A stretch of 64,000 nucleotides of DNA from NCBI RefSeq assembly GCF_000143535.2, contig NC_037319.1, positions 1,984,001 to 2,048,000 on the forward strand, given 5' to 3'. This stretch comes from Botrytis cinerea B05.10 (Eukaryota > Ascomycota > Leotiomycetes > Helotiales > Sclerotiniaceae). Below are positions 24,397 through 35,832 of this stretch, piece by piece (the stretch's first letter is position 1; the number at the start of each line of letters is the position of its first letter). The position numbers and the translations under genes were made by a program. The notes below the pieces were generated by a model. It was not told where the DNA came from. It worked only from the letters and a program-made list of their open reading frames with translations, and searched no databases.

Positions 24397-25118
24397 AAAT
24401 CGGGACGTCAATATGAGTAGGTGGTGATTGGATGAATTGAGGCCAGGGACAATACGATCTATACACGTAGGTAGAGAGATTGAGTTTGAATCATTCGAAT
24501 GGACTTGGAATAGGAAGAGCTTTGGAATTCAGATAGCTTCAAACAATCAGATGCTCTTCATTGAGACCAATTCGGCATTTAAACAGATTGACTATTGGAT
24601 ATGGTCTGAAAAACGTCTGGACAATCTACGCACGAGCTCGATGAGTATCAGATATGTCAAGGTATATATGTATGCATTTATTTTGTGCTGTTGCTGAGTA
24701 TCCTAAGAATCTTCCCTTGAATCATTACACTCTTTCATACATATTGCAATAATCAAACCCAACTCCGCTTTATCCTTTCCCTTTTCCCCTTTCCCCTTTT
24801 GCCCTTCCCCATTCTTTTCGGTCGTAAATCTTATTCTTGTATTATATCTTGGGAATCATGCATAGTGACTTTGATCTGTATTGTATATGCTCTTTGAAAG
24901 GGGGTATCAGTGTCGACAAAAGAAAATAGGAAAAAATGCTGGTGGTAGGTAAGTGTTAAAAACAAGTGGTTTGGAAAATGCCCACCATCTGATAGTTGTT
25001 TCTTCAGTGGCAGAAAAAAAAGAAGGAAAAAAGGAAGCGAAGCTTAAAATTACGATCCATCAAGCTCCAAATCTCGTAATTTGATATATGAGGTGTGAGA
25101 TGTCAATTTGATATTTAA

Positions 25119-27337
25119 TCAACGATATGATCTGAAAGATTTGTGGGCGAGAGGAGAAGAGGGTAGACCCCTTTTCTCTCTTGCGGACTCTCGCAAACGA
25201 CCGTTTCGCATATTTGGTGTTAGGGCACAGAAGGCACATATGTAAACTTTCGGGAGAGTCCTTCGGTCTAGGATATTGACACATTGTCCATGAAGCCAGT
25301 TCTCACAAGACTCACTTGAAACGAATTAGACAATGGAAATTGTAACAGTAGTAGTAGCAAACTCACCATTGAATCATGAAAGAGTCCTCCTCCGCATTGT
25401 TACAGATACACCGAGTAGTACCACTCCTCGAGCTGGATGGTGTTGCTCCATCAGGGGAATTGTTAGACGACGAAGTATATTCTGCGTAGCGACCTGGTCT
25501 AGGGGTTGTATCGGAGTACAGACGAAGATGTCTTCCATTTTTTGACATTTGTTGATTACTTCGACGCTCCCTGACAACCTTCCGCAAAGCAGAAGCTGCG
25601 TCTCCAAGCTTGACCTCATCAAGTACTGTCTCTGCCTCACTCATCTCATCGATACTCGTGTGCTGACCCGAGGACCGACTATAGCCGCTTGTACTTGTGC
25701 TAGGTCTGCGAAAGTCACTAGAAGAAGCATCGAATAGATCAAATCTGGGCGGTCTCTGCTGCGGCAGATTGAAAGAGTTATTGCGACTTGGAATGATAAT
25801 TGGTTCGTCGTCAGTAGAAGAATCATATTCTGACTCATAATCGATGACTTGAGATGATGTCCGTCGCAAGCTTCTCACCGATTCATCGTCTACAACAACA
25901 GTAGCTCGACCATTACTACCAATAGCGAGCTTGACATCTCGTCGAACTTTTGGTAATGCAGCTGGTGATTCAGGGATAGAAGTAAGATTTGGATGACGCT
26001 GCTGTTTCACAGGAGATAAACGTCCCGAGTTAAAGCGTGGTGGTTCTTGTCGAGAATGTTAGCTTAGAATCAGGAAACAAGGATATTTGAACTGTACCAC
26101 TACGACGTTGATCCCTATTACTCTCACTGACACTTCGTCGAGGACCAGGCCGTGCAGACCCCTTGACTGGTGAGCTAGCAGTTCTCCTATCTATTCGATG
26201 CCCCATGCTACTCTCTCTGAAACTTCTTGATCGACGAAGTTCTTCTTGCTCGCGAGTATATTCTCGAACTTGATGCTGATACGGCTCCAGTTGCTCTAGA
26301 TTTCGAATCGGACTTGTAGTCGCTCTTGATGCTGGCAAGAGCATATCTTCCAATCCCCCTTGGGACGTACTGCCTGTACTAGGGCGACTATAAATTATAC
26401 CAGGATCGACCACGCCGGGAAAATTCTCCATGGCTATCGAATTCGAAGTTGCTGTTGCGCTACTAAAAGCTAACAACGGAAGTGATGTAGGGAGTGCTGA
26501 AGTTATTGGCAAGGAAGTTTTTGAGGCTATCTGTCTGTGTCGTTTGCGGGGCTCAGCTTCAGCTTTGGATTCGCTTGATTTTTGAGGCGACAAATTCACT
26601 GATTCTTGAAACATCTGGTTGCTTCTTCCCCAATCAAGAGAATTGCTTCCCCTATGACCTTGGTGGAAGATACCCGCTGAATCGGTTGAGAAATCCAGAT
26701 CCATACCATCCATACTAGTATCCCATATTGCTTTGTTACTTGCAAAGAATGGGGTTGATGCTGGTGCGGTCATTGGATAACCAAATGGATCCATAGCTGT
26801 TGATGATTGTGCCATTAATTGAGGATGGTGATTACTTGAGTCAGAAGACTCAAAGCCATTACCTCGAACTTGAGTATTATTCGGAACATTGAATATTTTT
26901 GGGGCTAATTTCCTAGTACCTTTTCCAATAGAATGTGGAGGTGTAGCAGTTTGGCCACTGAAAGGATCATCCAACCTTTTCTTTGACTTTTGGGGGGTCT
27001 TGGAAACATCACTTAATCGTGCTCTGGAAGCAGGTTGCGGGGCAGTAGCAGCAGATATATGTTTGTTGGGGGATGTGGTATGAGCTATTGCAAAACCAGA
27101 ATTTGGTGATAATTGGTGCATGTGCATTCCCATATCTGTCATCATGTCTCCCTCAACATTATAATGTCCATTGTGAGTCAGGGATGACAATGCTTGAGCT
27201 GTTGAAGTATCAACAAACGGCCGTTGCCCATTGACGAGACGCCCAGGTGTTGCGTTGAACATAGAATAATCTTCTGCAAATTGTGGGGTCCATCCTCCCT
27301 GGCTCCCTTCATAGCTTGCTTGCTGCTCCCAACTCAT
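25119..27337 (-). CDS. PHD-finger protein with long disordered N-terminus
   Basis: Exons 27337-26098, 26045-25367 and 25314-25119 join in frame to 704 residues. The N-terminal 620 residues are low-complexity, Ser/Pro/Gln-rich. The C-terminus carries a C4HC3 PHD finger cut by the last intron (phase 2): TTRCICNNAEEDSFMIQC joined to ESCENWLHGQCVNI, closing with YICAFCA (about 626-670). The W of the WLHG segment is the aromatic residue usual in PHD fingers. A short basic tail follows. Such fingers read histone H3 tails, often K4 methylation, in chromatin complexes (family knowledge). Which complex this belongs to cannot be told from sequence. The TPQKSKKRLDDPF and APKIF segments could be interaction motifs. 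Confidence 0.88.
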
Positions 27338-29627
27338 TGCAACTCCTCCCTTCCACCCTTTCGAAATGGAGTTTGAGAATCAAGTCTGGCCAGCCTCCTT
27401 TTGTACTGCATACATTCAGACCCCGGCGTTTCAATCCTTTTGTTGATTTGACTTGTGATCCAACCACTCGAAATTCCCAGAGCCTTTATCAATTGATAAA
27501 AGATATTTCCAGATAACAAGACTTTTTCTGCGAAGTGGAGCTCTTTGGGTTTTGCTTAGCAAATGTAATTCTCCTTGATCTACCCGCAGCCAGCCGCCCG
27601 CTCCCGAAATGATGGGTTCCCGAAATTTGTTGCAGAGGCAGTTGAAGATAACTCGACGGGAAGGACTCGATATAGTTGCAAAGCACTATTGGAATCGAGG
27701 GCGTGAATAATTTACAGCATGGCAAGGATGTATATCTGTTCGATTTTTCTTGAAGCTGGTTTCACATGTGGTCAGCAAAGCTTCTGGAGGATATTCAACA
27801 AGGCAATAGTAGATAACGACAGTACTCACCAGAACAATCAACAGACAATTGTCAAAATAACAAATATTGAGAAGGAAAGACACCAAATCTGAGGTCAGAG
27901 GTCGAAATTGAGACGTCTACTCCAGCTACCAAAATAGCGGGGATTGTTCCAGGCAACCGGAAGGTATATCCACTCTCAATTCGCTACAGTAGCTACTTCA
28001 GGTGCTCTGAAGTCGGTGTCAGAGTCATACAAGGATTGTTGTATCTAGGGAAGATCTCTTGCTCCAATGGACTGCACAAGATCATAACGAGCTTCATTAG
28101 CGATTGCTGTAAAACATTACGATTATTGGAGTTCTGGTCTATCGTGTTGCTCGAGGGATGGGACAGCAGGGAGAACACCAAGACCTAGGCAGGAGGTATG
28201 TTGGAGATCTTCAAGTGTCTAGAGGGTCAAATGAAAGTGGAGGCAAGCCTTCTGTGGTCGGAAATCCTGAAGATGGCGGTATGGAAATGGAGTGTTGCTG
28301 GGCCAATTCAACACCAAACGCAAGCAGATTAAAGTAGTGTGAATAGTGTAAAGACGGCGTGCGAGTGAAGAGAAAGTAGTGGGAAACAAAACAAGGAAAC
28401 GATTTTTTTCGACCGAGCGAACGAAGGGGGTTTCCTTCCCGTTCTGATCAGATATGGCCGGGGCGTTTGAGCCGGATAAGTCTGAGTGTGGTGTGTGTGA
28501 GGGATCTGGGCTGGGAGGAACAAATGAATGGATAACAATCAAAGATTACATGTTACCCTGAGGCGAGAGAGGGGGCGAACATCATGATGGGATTATACAC
28601 ACACGTATATAGATATGAAAGAATATGGATCACCACGCAAATAGATTAATGATATTGTCTCCGGATGTACCTACAATCGCGGTGTTGTATTGACTTTGAG
28701 ATGGCGTCTTGGCACTTCTTCGCCTGCCGGTCTGAAGCCTAGATACCTAGATACCTAGCAACCCATCAACCCATCGACTCATCATCATCATCATCATCAT
28801 CATCATCACCATCACCATCACCATCATCCACTTTCAACCGCCCTGAACACGCATCCAATCAATCTATGCTGTCTTTTGAGGAACAATTAGTAATGCATCT
28901 TTAACTTTCCAATATCTCATATCACGATTGGCGATAGACGGCTTCTCTGCAGTGCCAAATGCTACATTGGCGATGCAACATGCATTGAGTATTAGGATGA
29001 GCGTCCATCTGCTGCTGGTCATTTTGGCTACCTAGGTTTGGCGATTCTGGGGGCGGTGTCAAATACGTTCACGTGGGATGTCATGGTGAAAAATGTGAAT
29101 ACGTTCCAATCGTGGGAGAGGGAGGTGATGTCTACCTAGGTATGAGATGAAACCGCAGAGAGGAAAGAAGCTCGCTGCGAAGGCGACGAGAATACTCATG
29201 ACGCCCTTCGGTCTGTCTGGTAGTAGCTGTGGAGTGCGGAGTGGCGCGTTGTGTTCGTGAACATCACGTTCGCAGGTAAAAGGTTGGTACTCCACTATTC
29301 TCCTGTCAGACAAGTGAGCGTCGTCGGGAGACTTTCTTTTACCAGTCATACACAAATCAGCTCAAATGTCCATTGCATGTCTTAAAGTTTGAAGGAAGAT
29401 CGTTGTTCTACGCAAGGAATGCCACGCCTGCAAAACAGTCAATTTGGTGTGTACAGTCAAGCATATATCTGTTGATTCTCGACGGCCAACATCTCTTTCT
29501 CGGCTCGACAATAATACAATGCTACCAGAGCTCGGCAACATACAAACTCTGTCGTTAAACGGTAGTCTTTACGGATTACTCTATGTATTCTCGGGTTGCA
29601 AATTCTCGTCATAAAGCAAATATTTTA
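27338..29627. other. Spacer with CAT microsatellite, upstream of PHD gene
   Basis: 2.3 kb with no supportable coding exon. It holds the PHD gene promoter and probable long 5' leader, and the 3' end of the kinase relic. A (CAT)n/(ATC)n tract is at about 28777-28829, and agatacct repeats are at 28740-28760. Confidence 0.55.
28777..28829. repeat. CAT/CAC trinucleotide microsatellite
   Basis: About 17 trinucleotide units, mostly cat then mixed cac/cat. It is noncoding, and likely length-polymorphic between strains. Confidence 0.9.
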
Positions 29628-30613
29628 TTAAATTAGACAATTCATCTGCATTATCTTCAAAACATCCTTCAACGCAAAGATGCCCTCAGAACCAACCCCA
29701 TCCCAAAAAGGATCAGTCATGGTATCAGTCATTTCCGCTCTCTTTCCGTGGTCTAGATTCGTCATTACCATGATCAATCTTTCCGCATCCCCGTTAAGAT
29801 TGGGATAATCAGCTTCAGTCCATTGCTCAAAAGGTTCATGCCCTTCGGCTTGCTCCTTATTCTCTTCAATCATTTTCCAAAGATTCTTCAAGAGCTCGCC
29901 TGCTTTCTCATCATCCACATGCTTTACAAGCGCATCCGAAAGCGGCCCGAAGTGCGACAGTAGCTTGTGCAAGATTACCCGCTCCGGTTCTATGTAGACT
30001 TCTAAAATCGAGGTGAAACGATTCAACCACTGTGAGCAGAAAAAGACACTGAAAATAACCAATTTCTTAGAAAACGGGGCTCTGCAAGGATCGAAAGTTT
30101 AACTTGCCAAAAGTCCGAAAGCAAACACCTCCGAACGGTTCTTATCTTATGGTCTAGAAGATTCGTGTCTATGAGTTTCAAATCACAGTCTAAACCGCCT
30201 AATTGTACCTTTCCAAGGTATGATTTAGTTTGCATATTAACAAACCAGTCGACGAAAACCTTGTTGGACTTCACGTCTGGAGCATAGGAATGAGGCCAGG
30301 AGAGAGCTTTGGGCCAAAGTCGTGAATGGATTAAGATAGCCTACCAAGATGTATCCAATTTCTCGCGTGCGTGTCTTTCAATGCCAGGCCATCCTCTGAG
30401 GATCGTCTTGCTTGCTTGCAGAGGAAGAGGAGGACAGTCGTTTGCCATCTCGGGCATGTTGGATGCGGTATGATCGTAGACAAGTACTCGGTTCTCCTCG
30501 TCTTCATCTATATGATGCCGTATTTGACGAACCTTGCCGAATTTCTTTTTGAGCTGTTGTGGTTGCTCAAATATCGAGCGGGTAACAAGCTTGAATACAA
30601 AGGCTATATTGGC
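29628..30613 (-). pseudogene. Degraded fungal protein-kinase-like gene
   Basis: On the minus strand an open stretch begins near 30613 (after a possible acceptor) and resembles the middle and C-terminal lobes of a divergent fungal kinase family. The order is an N-lobe-like VYDHTASNMPEM, a helix segment with ILRG, a catalytic-loop-like PDVKSNKVFVDW, and VQLGGLDCDLKL where DFG would be. After a likely 51-nt intron (donor gtgttt, acceptor ctgcag near 30090) comes RAPFSKK where APE would be. The end, RLIMVMTNLDHGKR, fits helix H/I. An in-frame TAG at 30343-30341 interrupts the frame between the ILRG helix and the catalytic loop. A gtagg donor overlaps it, but splicing to the obvious acceptor at 30277 does not restore frame. 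The HRD histidine and aspartate context (APD) and the DFG and APE motifs are all altered. No clear start codon or glycine loop is seen. A shorter live gene starting downstream is possible. Confidence 0.6.
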
Positions 30614-33600
30614 CTCATATTATCGTACTATCATCGCCAGTTTCATTCTAAGAAAGGGGCAATTGAATCATTGATCCATCGCCACTGTAATGTTGTCACA
30701 ATGCTTTCTTTTGTCTTTTCTTAAACACTGCCCAATGCACCCAAGAGCGCCTTCGCGAATCCGTGTCCAATCTGGAGAAAATACACCTTTTTCCAATTAC
30801 AAGCTCTCTCCTTATCGAATGATCGCTTCATCTACCCCCCCGCTCCAATCCCATTATTATCATAACTTCCGCTGCTCTATCCGATGTCTAGATAAACGGC
30901 GTGAAACTCTCATGGTAAAACGGCACAGCAGCCATCGAACTTTCACGACATTCGTCACGATAAACCACCTGTTTACTCATCTTGAGCGGCGCATGAATTG
31001 ACGTTCAAGTCTACACCTCTAGCGCCTTCATTCGTTCTCTCTCGGTGAACTATCGGCAGAACTTTCCTCCATCGCACGAGCCGACTAACTACAACCAACG
31101 TCAAAAAATGCAATGCAATGTCGAAAGAGACCTTGATCTATAGTTTCTTTATATATTGCACGTTACTTTTTCTATCTGGAGTGTTTGCATTTACTCCGTA
31201 TCCTCCATCCCGCTTTCATCCCATGATCCATGCTCACATCCTTCTCCGGATCTCACGGTACTGTATGAAATCTTAGCCACCATCACAACGCATAAATCTC
31301 CATATCACTTTCCCATCCCCCTTCCCTGCACGATTACTATAACCATCTTTTCACCAGCCATCCTCAATCCCTCCAGATATCTTCGTTCCCTGTCTTCCAT
31401 CTTCTTATCGACATTTGCTATCCCGCCTTGTGACTCTTCTAGCCCTCAGTCATATCTCATACCCTCCCTGCCTTCCGTACCATTTCCGAGCTCTTTCGGA
31501 CATCTAGTTCCATTTTGGCTGCTTCAAACCCTGTGTTGCGCCATCTCTTCCGAATTCTTCTAGCTTTCCAGCTAAATATGTTCTACATTCTCCACCCTTC
31601 CAAGATCCAACTACTCTAAGCCCTATATCCCTATTCCTGCTTGAATCCCCCATTCATCTTCTACCTATCACTGTCGTTCCATCATCCCGACTTACTAACC
31701 ACCTTCATATCTCACACCCTCATCCCTCAACCCTCAACCGTATCGCACACACTACTACTACCAACGCATGACATCTCAAACTCGCCCCAACCCACTCCAT
31801 CCACTTCACGCGTCCAGTTGCCTCGCACTCGACTCATACCAACCTCCAAACCCGTGGAGTCTTCGGACGAAAGAAAAAAGTCCCTTCATTCTCTAATCTC
31901 TATCTAACAACTACGCAGTCTAAAAGTCTCAACCTCACACACTCTAACGATTGTTAGTATCTTTATCACCGCCATTTAAGCGTTCTTTCAAAGCACTACT
32001 CTAAACCTCACACACCCTAATAAAATCTACCAAACATCCAGAAACATACCATACGCGTCCGAAGAAGCGCACTTCCTTTACCCACAATTCGCCAATTTGG
32101 GCCTCTAAAGCACAAGACATGACATAGACCATCAGCATAAACTAGCAGAACACGTATGAACATCCAACAAGTAGATCCAGCCGAATGCGGAAATAAACCA
32201 TCTTCCACCACTCCGAAGCATTGCACACCCCACGATCAAGATTCCCTCCCATCTCAAAATCCAGGATCATCTAGTAATGCTACACGCCCATTCTATGACC
32301 TATGACCGACTACATCCACATAGATACCCTATCAACACGACCGAATAGCGAGCTCACCATGTGATATCAACAGTCCAGTCCATCATTAGCAACCCCGACG
32401 GCATCTAGATTGTCAAGATCGAATCGCCATATTTCCCTCCACCAATCCCCCCCCCTGCCCGACACCCCAACCCAACCTTCATCTCTCCCACCCTTCCAAG
32501 TTTTCCCCCTCCCTCTCCCCTTGCCCAAAAGTATATCATGTCTTCTATACCCAGTGCACCCCAGCGAAGGAACAATAACGTACGTGTGGTATTATTCCTT
32601 CGCGCACAAGCGAGTCATACATGATATTCGATATCTCGATTGGGAAAGCTGAATGTGGTGGAGTGGCTGAAGTGTAGAAAAAGTAATGCATGGGGCAAGG
32701 GGAGCGAGGGGGAATATCGCATCTTATTAGTATCTCCAATCGAGAATTAGATAGTACGATGGAGAAGCAAGTGCAGTCAGCCAGTTTATGCAAGTCAGTT
32801 CTACTCGTAGATCACACACGTAGAAATGGAGAAGCAGTGAGTGTCCTTGCTCATCCTATCATTTCCATCTATCTATTCAAAGATCAAAATATCCATTATC
32901 CAACATTCAAAATGCAAAATGCAAAAATGCGAAACTCAGCATGTAAAGTTTATAAGTGTATTTCTCATTTCATTCTCCAAACTCCAAACTAAATTGGCCA
33001 TTGCACGCCTGGCTGTCATCCCAGCGCCCGCTCGTTTTGCATCCAAGTGCACAAACCTTATGATAGGACTCTACTCTACCAAACCCATCGCTATGCTACC
33101 TAACCTAACCTAACCTAATATGATGTTATATACCGCCCACCATGAAAACTTCCCTCTCGATGAAATCCCCAAAGACAAAACCGGTACCAGAACCAATTAT
33201 TTTTTTCCCTCTTCTGCTTGCGCCTGCCTTTGCCTTCCTAACCCCCCCCCCAATCTGCACTGTTCTGCATCTTCAAACCTGAGCTGTTTTCCTTTGCTTC
33301 TCGTAAAATCATAACACACGCCTGCCGGCAGATACTCGTCTTTTGCTTATAATAAAGCTTATACTATAGATATGAAAGAGAGTCGTTTTTGTCCCCAAGT
33401 CCAAGTTTTCCTTTTCCTTTTCCTAGCTTGTCTGTCCTGCATCTGCAATACCTTTCCTAGACCATCCCACCAACCATTCCCGACCCAACAACCGAGCTCC
33501 AAAAATGAACGTGTAGAAATAAGTGAAAGAAGAAAGATGCATGGTATCCCGCCCGACGCCTTACTACTGGGTCTGTAACTGAAAATCTCGTCGCCTCCTG

Positions 33601-33824
33601 CCTCTGAGATTCTTGTCTGCCTTTCTCCGCTGTTGTCATGATAAAGAAAAGAAATGCGATCAATAAAAAAAGTATAGTATGTGTTATCTGAAAGAAAGTA
33701 GAAGAAAAATAGAAAATAAAAAGTCTTTCACAATGTACATCAAATCAAATCAAATCATGTAAACACAAACTCGCAGATAAAAGAAAAAGAGAGAATATTG
33801 GAGATAGAGCAGAAGATAAAACCA
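30614..33824. other. Gene-poor spacer, pyrimidine-rich on plus strand
   Basis: 3.2 kb without a supportable gene. From about 31150 to 32550 the plus strand is rich in C and T and has several open frames of up to 135 codons (for example 31156-31563). Their composition (Ser/Pro/Leu/His/Tyr) follows the base bias and resembles no family. A (CCTAA) run is at about 33098-33118. The last few hundred bases are the 3' region of the Rua1-like gene. Confidence 0.5.
33098..33119. repeat. Short (CCTAA)n array
   Basis: Four consecutive cctaa units. The unit is one base shorter than the usual fungal telomere repeat (CCCTAA), so it is only telomere-like. Confidence 0.75.
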
Positions 33825-35832
33825 TCATATCATAGGACTCAAGTCATCTATCGGACTACCTAAAGCCGACTTCCTCTGATAGCGAGGTGTTGAAGTAACA
33901 CTAGGTGTCATTGGTGAAGATTGATGCGGGTTGGAAGTAATTGAATCGTGGGCTTTTGATTTCGCCATATTCGAAGCACCGAGCGCACGAGAGTGGCTAG
34001 ATTCACGTCGGCGTTTCGGTGCATCTTTAATCTTCGGATGAGTGTGACACTGTTAATTATTCATATTAGTCTCAAGTTCATTTTAATTGAATGTATGAAA
34101 TTGAGAATCCACTCGTTCCAAATTCTCCGATATGAAGAATGAAATATGGTGTGTGCTCGGACTCTCGAAGTGAAAAGATATGAAACTTACTTTGTAAGCA
34201 TGTCGGAACCAAGTGGTTCCCTTTTTCTTGCTACTGACTAGAGCCACCCATTCATTACAGCTTCCACACAGACCCTCCCATACATCGGGATTTCCGTCCA
34301 TGCGTCGCGTTTCTTGCGGCTCTTGAAATGGCTGTCCAGTTGCGGCTGAAATGCCATGTGTGAAACTTTTGTCATACTATAGATCATATGTTAGTAATAG
34401 TTGATTTGAAAGGAAATTCTGGCCTAAAGCGCCGGATAACACATACCCAGAACGCGCTATTCTTCAGTACGAGCCATCGTCCTGGTTTGCAAATGCCACA
34501 CCATCCTTCTCTCTTGTTTCCATGGCCCCGTACCCATCTTGGCGTGTACAAATCTCCATCAAATCGTAGTTCTTGCTCGTGAGGAATGAGATCAGGATCC
34601 GATGGGTTCATATCTTCTGGCGGAGGTGCCAGCTGCTCTTCATGTAAGGACGCATAAAGATCAGGGGGATCACTCAAATCTGAATAGTGAGTATGTAATG
34701 CATGTGGATCTGCGTTACTTTGAAGCATGCGGAAAAGGCCGTGAGAAAGCAAAGGAGGTGGTGTGTCAAATTGATGAGGCTCATGGTATGAATGAGAAGG
34801 TAAAAGCATGCTATTCCGTTGATAAGCTAGGTTGTTGGCCATCATAAATGGGTGTTGTTGCGTCTGCAAATTAACCATATTGAGAGGCAGGTGAGGATTA
34901 GATATCGTTGGTGAAGAATGTCGGGATGACATGTGAGGTTGATGAGGAGATTGGAATGATTCATTTCCCTGATGATAAACAAATGGAGAAGGGCGTCTAC
35001 TCGGTGCAGGAGCATATGACCCCGTAGACCACCTCTTGATTCTATTGCTATCCATATTATATGGTGCCGAGCGCATACTTGGCCGTGGTGAGGGAGATGC
35101 CCTGCCTCGACTTTGAGTTCGTACCAATTCGGATCTATTTTGTGGGGTCATTCTAGGCGACGCTACTGGCGATAATTGTGTTGATGACATCAACGAATTC
35201 CTATTCGACAGAGGTGGATAGTCTGAAGTGAAAGAAGGCGTTTCTGACAACGTAGTTGAGAAATCCTCGTATGATGGCATCTCAGAAAGAGCTCCGGTGG
35301 TTGACAATGTGAACGAAGAGCCAGACATCCTTCGGGAACTCCATGGTCGCTCCAAACTAGGTCGATCAGAGTCCATTCCCGATCCACATCTCAGATCGAG
35401 AATTGGTACGGCCTCATCCGTCGTATAAGCTTGGCCCATGTGCATGTCCGTATCGAGACCTTGCATTTCCATACCATCGTCACAAGGTTTCGCGTTCCAA
35501 TGATCTGTAAAGTCGAATTCGGAGAAAGCTTTGCTATTAACAGAAACAGCATGATTCTGATGCTGTTCACGTTCGCCAGCCGATGACTGTGGAAAGAAAT
35601 CTTGATGAACTGCATAATCTTGCGACAGTCCATTGTGTATTGGCTGCATTGGCATCGTTGAAGAGTCCCATGCTGGTAAAGAATAGTTGCCCTGCTCTGG
35701 CATGCAGTATGAGAACCCTGTCTCATGTATGGTTGCAGGACGAGGTCTGGTGGTTGGATTTGGTGGTGTTGTTGTTGACCACATACCTAAACCTATAGGT
35801 TCTTGCTTCATAGACATCTCGTTAGGATTCAT
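33825..35832 (-). CDS. Rua1/Meu26-like regulator (DUF4451-type C-terminus)
   Basis: Exons 35832-34447, 34376-34191 and 34049-33825 join in frame to 598 residues. I chose the ATG at 35832 (MNPNEMSMKQ) because it is the first in the frame and has A at -3; the open frame extends further upstream without an ATG. The N-terminal 430 residues are low-complexity and Ser/Pro/His-rich. The conserved C-terminal part begins with PRWVRGHGNKREGWCGIC and continues over intron 1 with YDKSFTHGISAATG and GLCGSCNEW, ending HAYKCH. This Cys/His arrangement matches the zinc-binding-like domain of Ustilago Rua1 (regulator of glycolipid genes) and fission yeast Meu26. A nuclear regulatory role is inferred from those families. 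The last exon encodes a disordered Ser-rich tail. Confidence 0.85.

Larger units (their letters stand above)
24215..25118. other. leu2 promoter region and upstream spacer
   Basis: 900 bases between the leu2 start and the 3' end of the PHD-finger gene, both on minus. Two Leu3-type sites lie near the leu2 end. A run of ccctttt/cccctttc units is near 24775-24812. No coding exon seen. Confidence 0.6.

Noticed and set aside
30277..30344. A 68-base intron that would bypass the stop in the kinase relic
   Set aside because: Donor gtaggc and acceptor ctccag exist, but the join makes TGA or shifts frame, so it does not rescue the gene.
31156..31907. Plus-strand frames of 135 and 88 codons
   Set aside because: Ser/Pro/Leu/His composition driven by pyrimidine bias; no start context, introns or recognisable motif.
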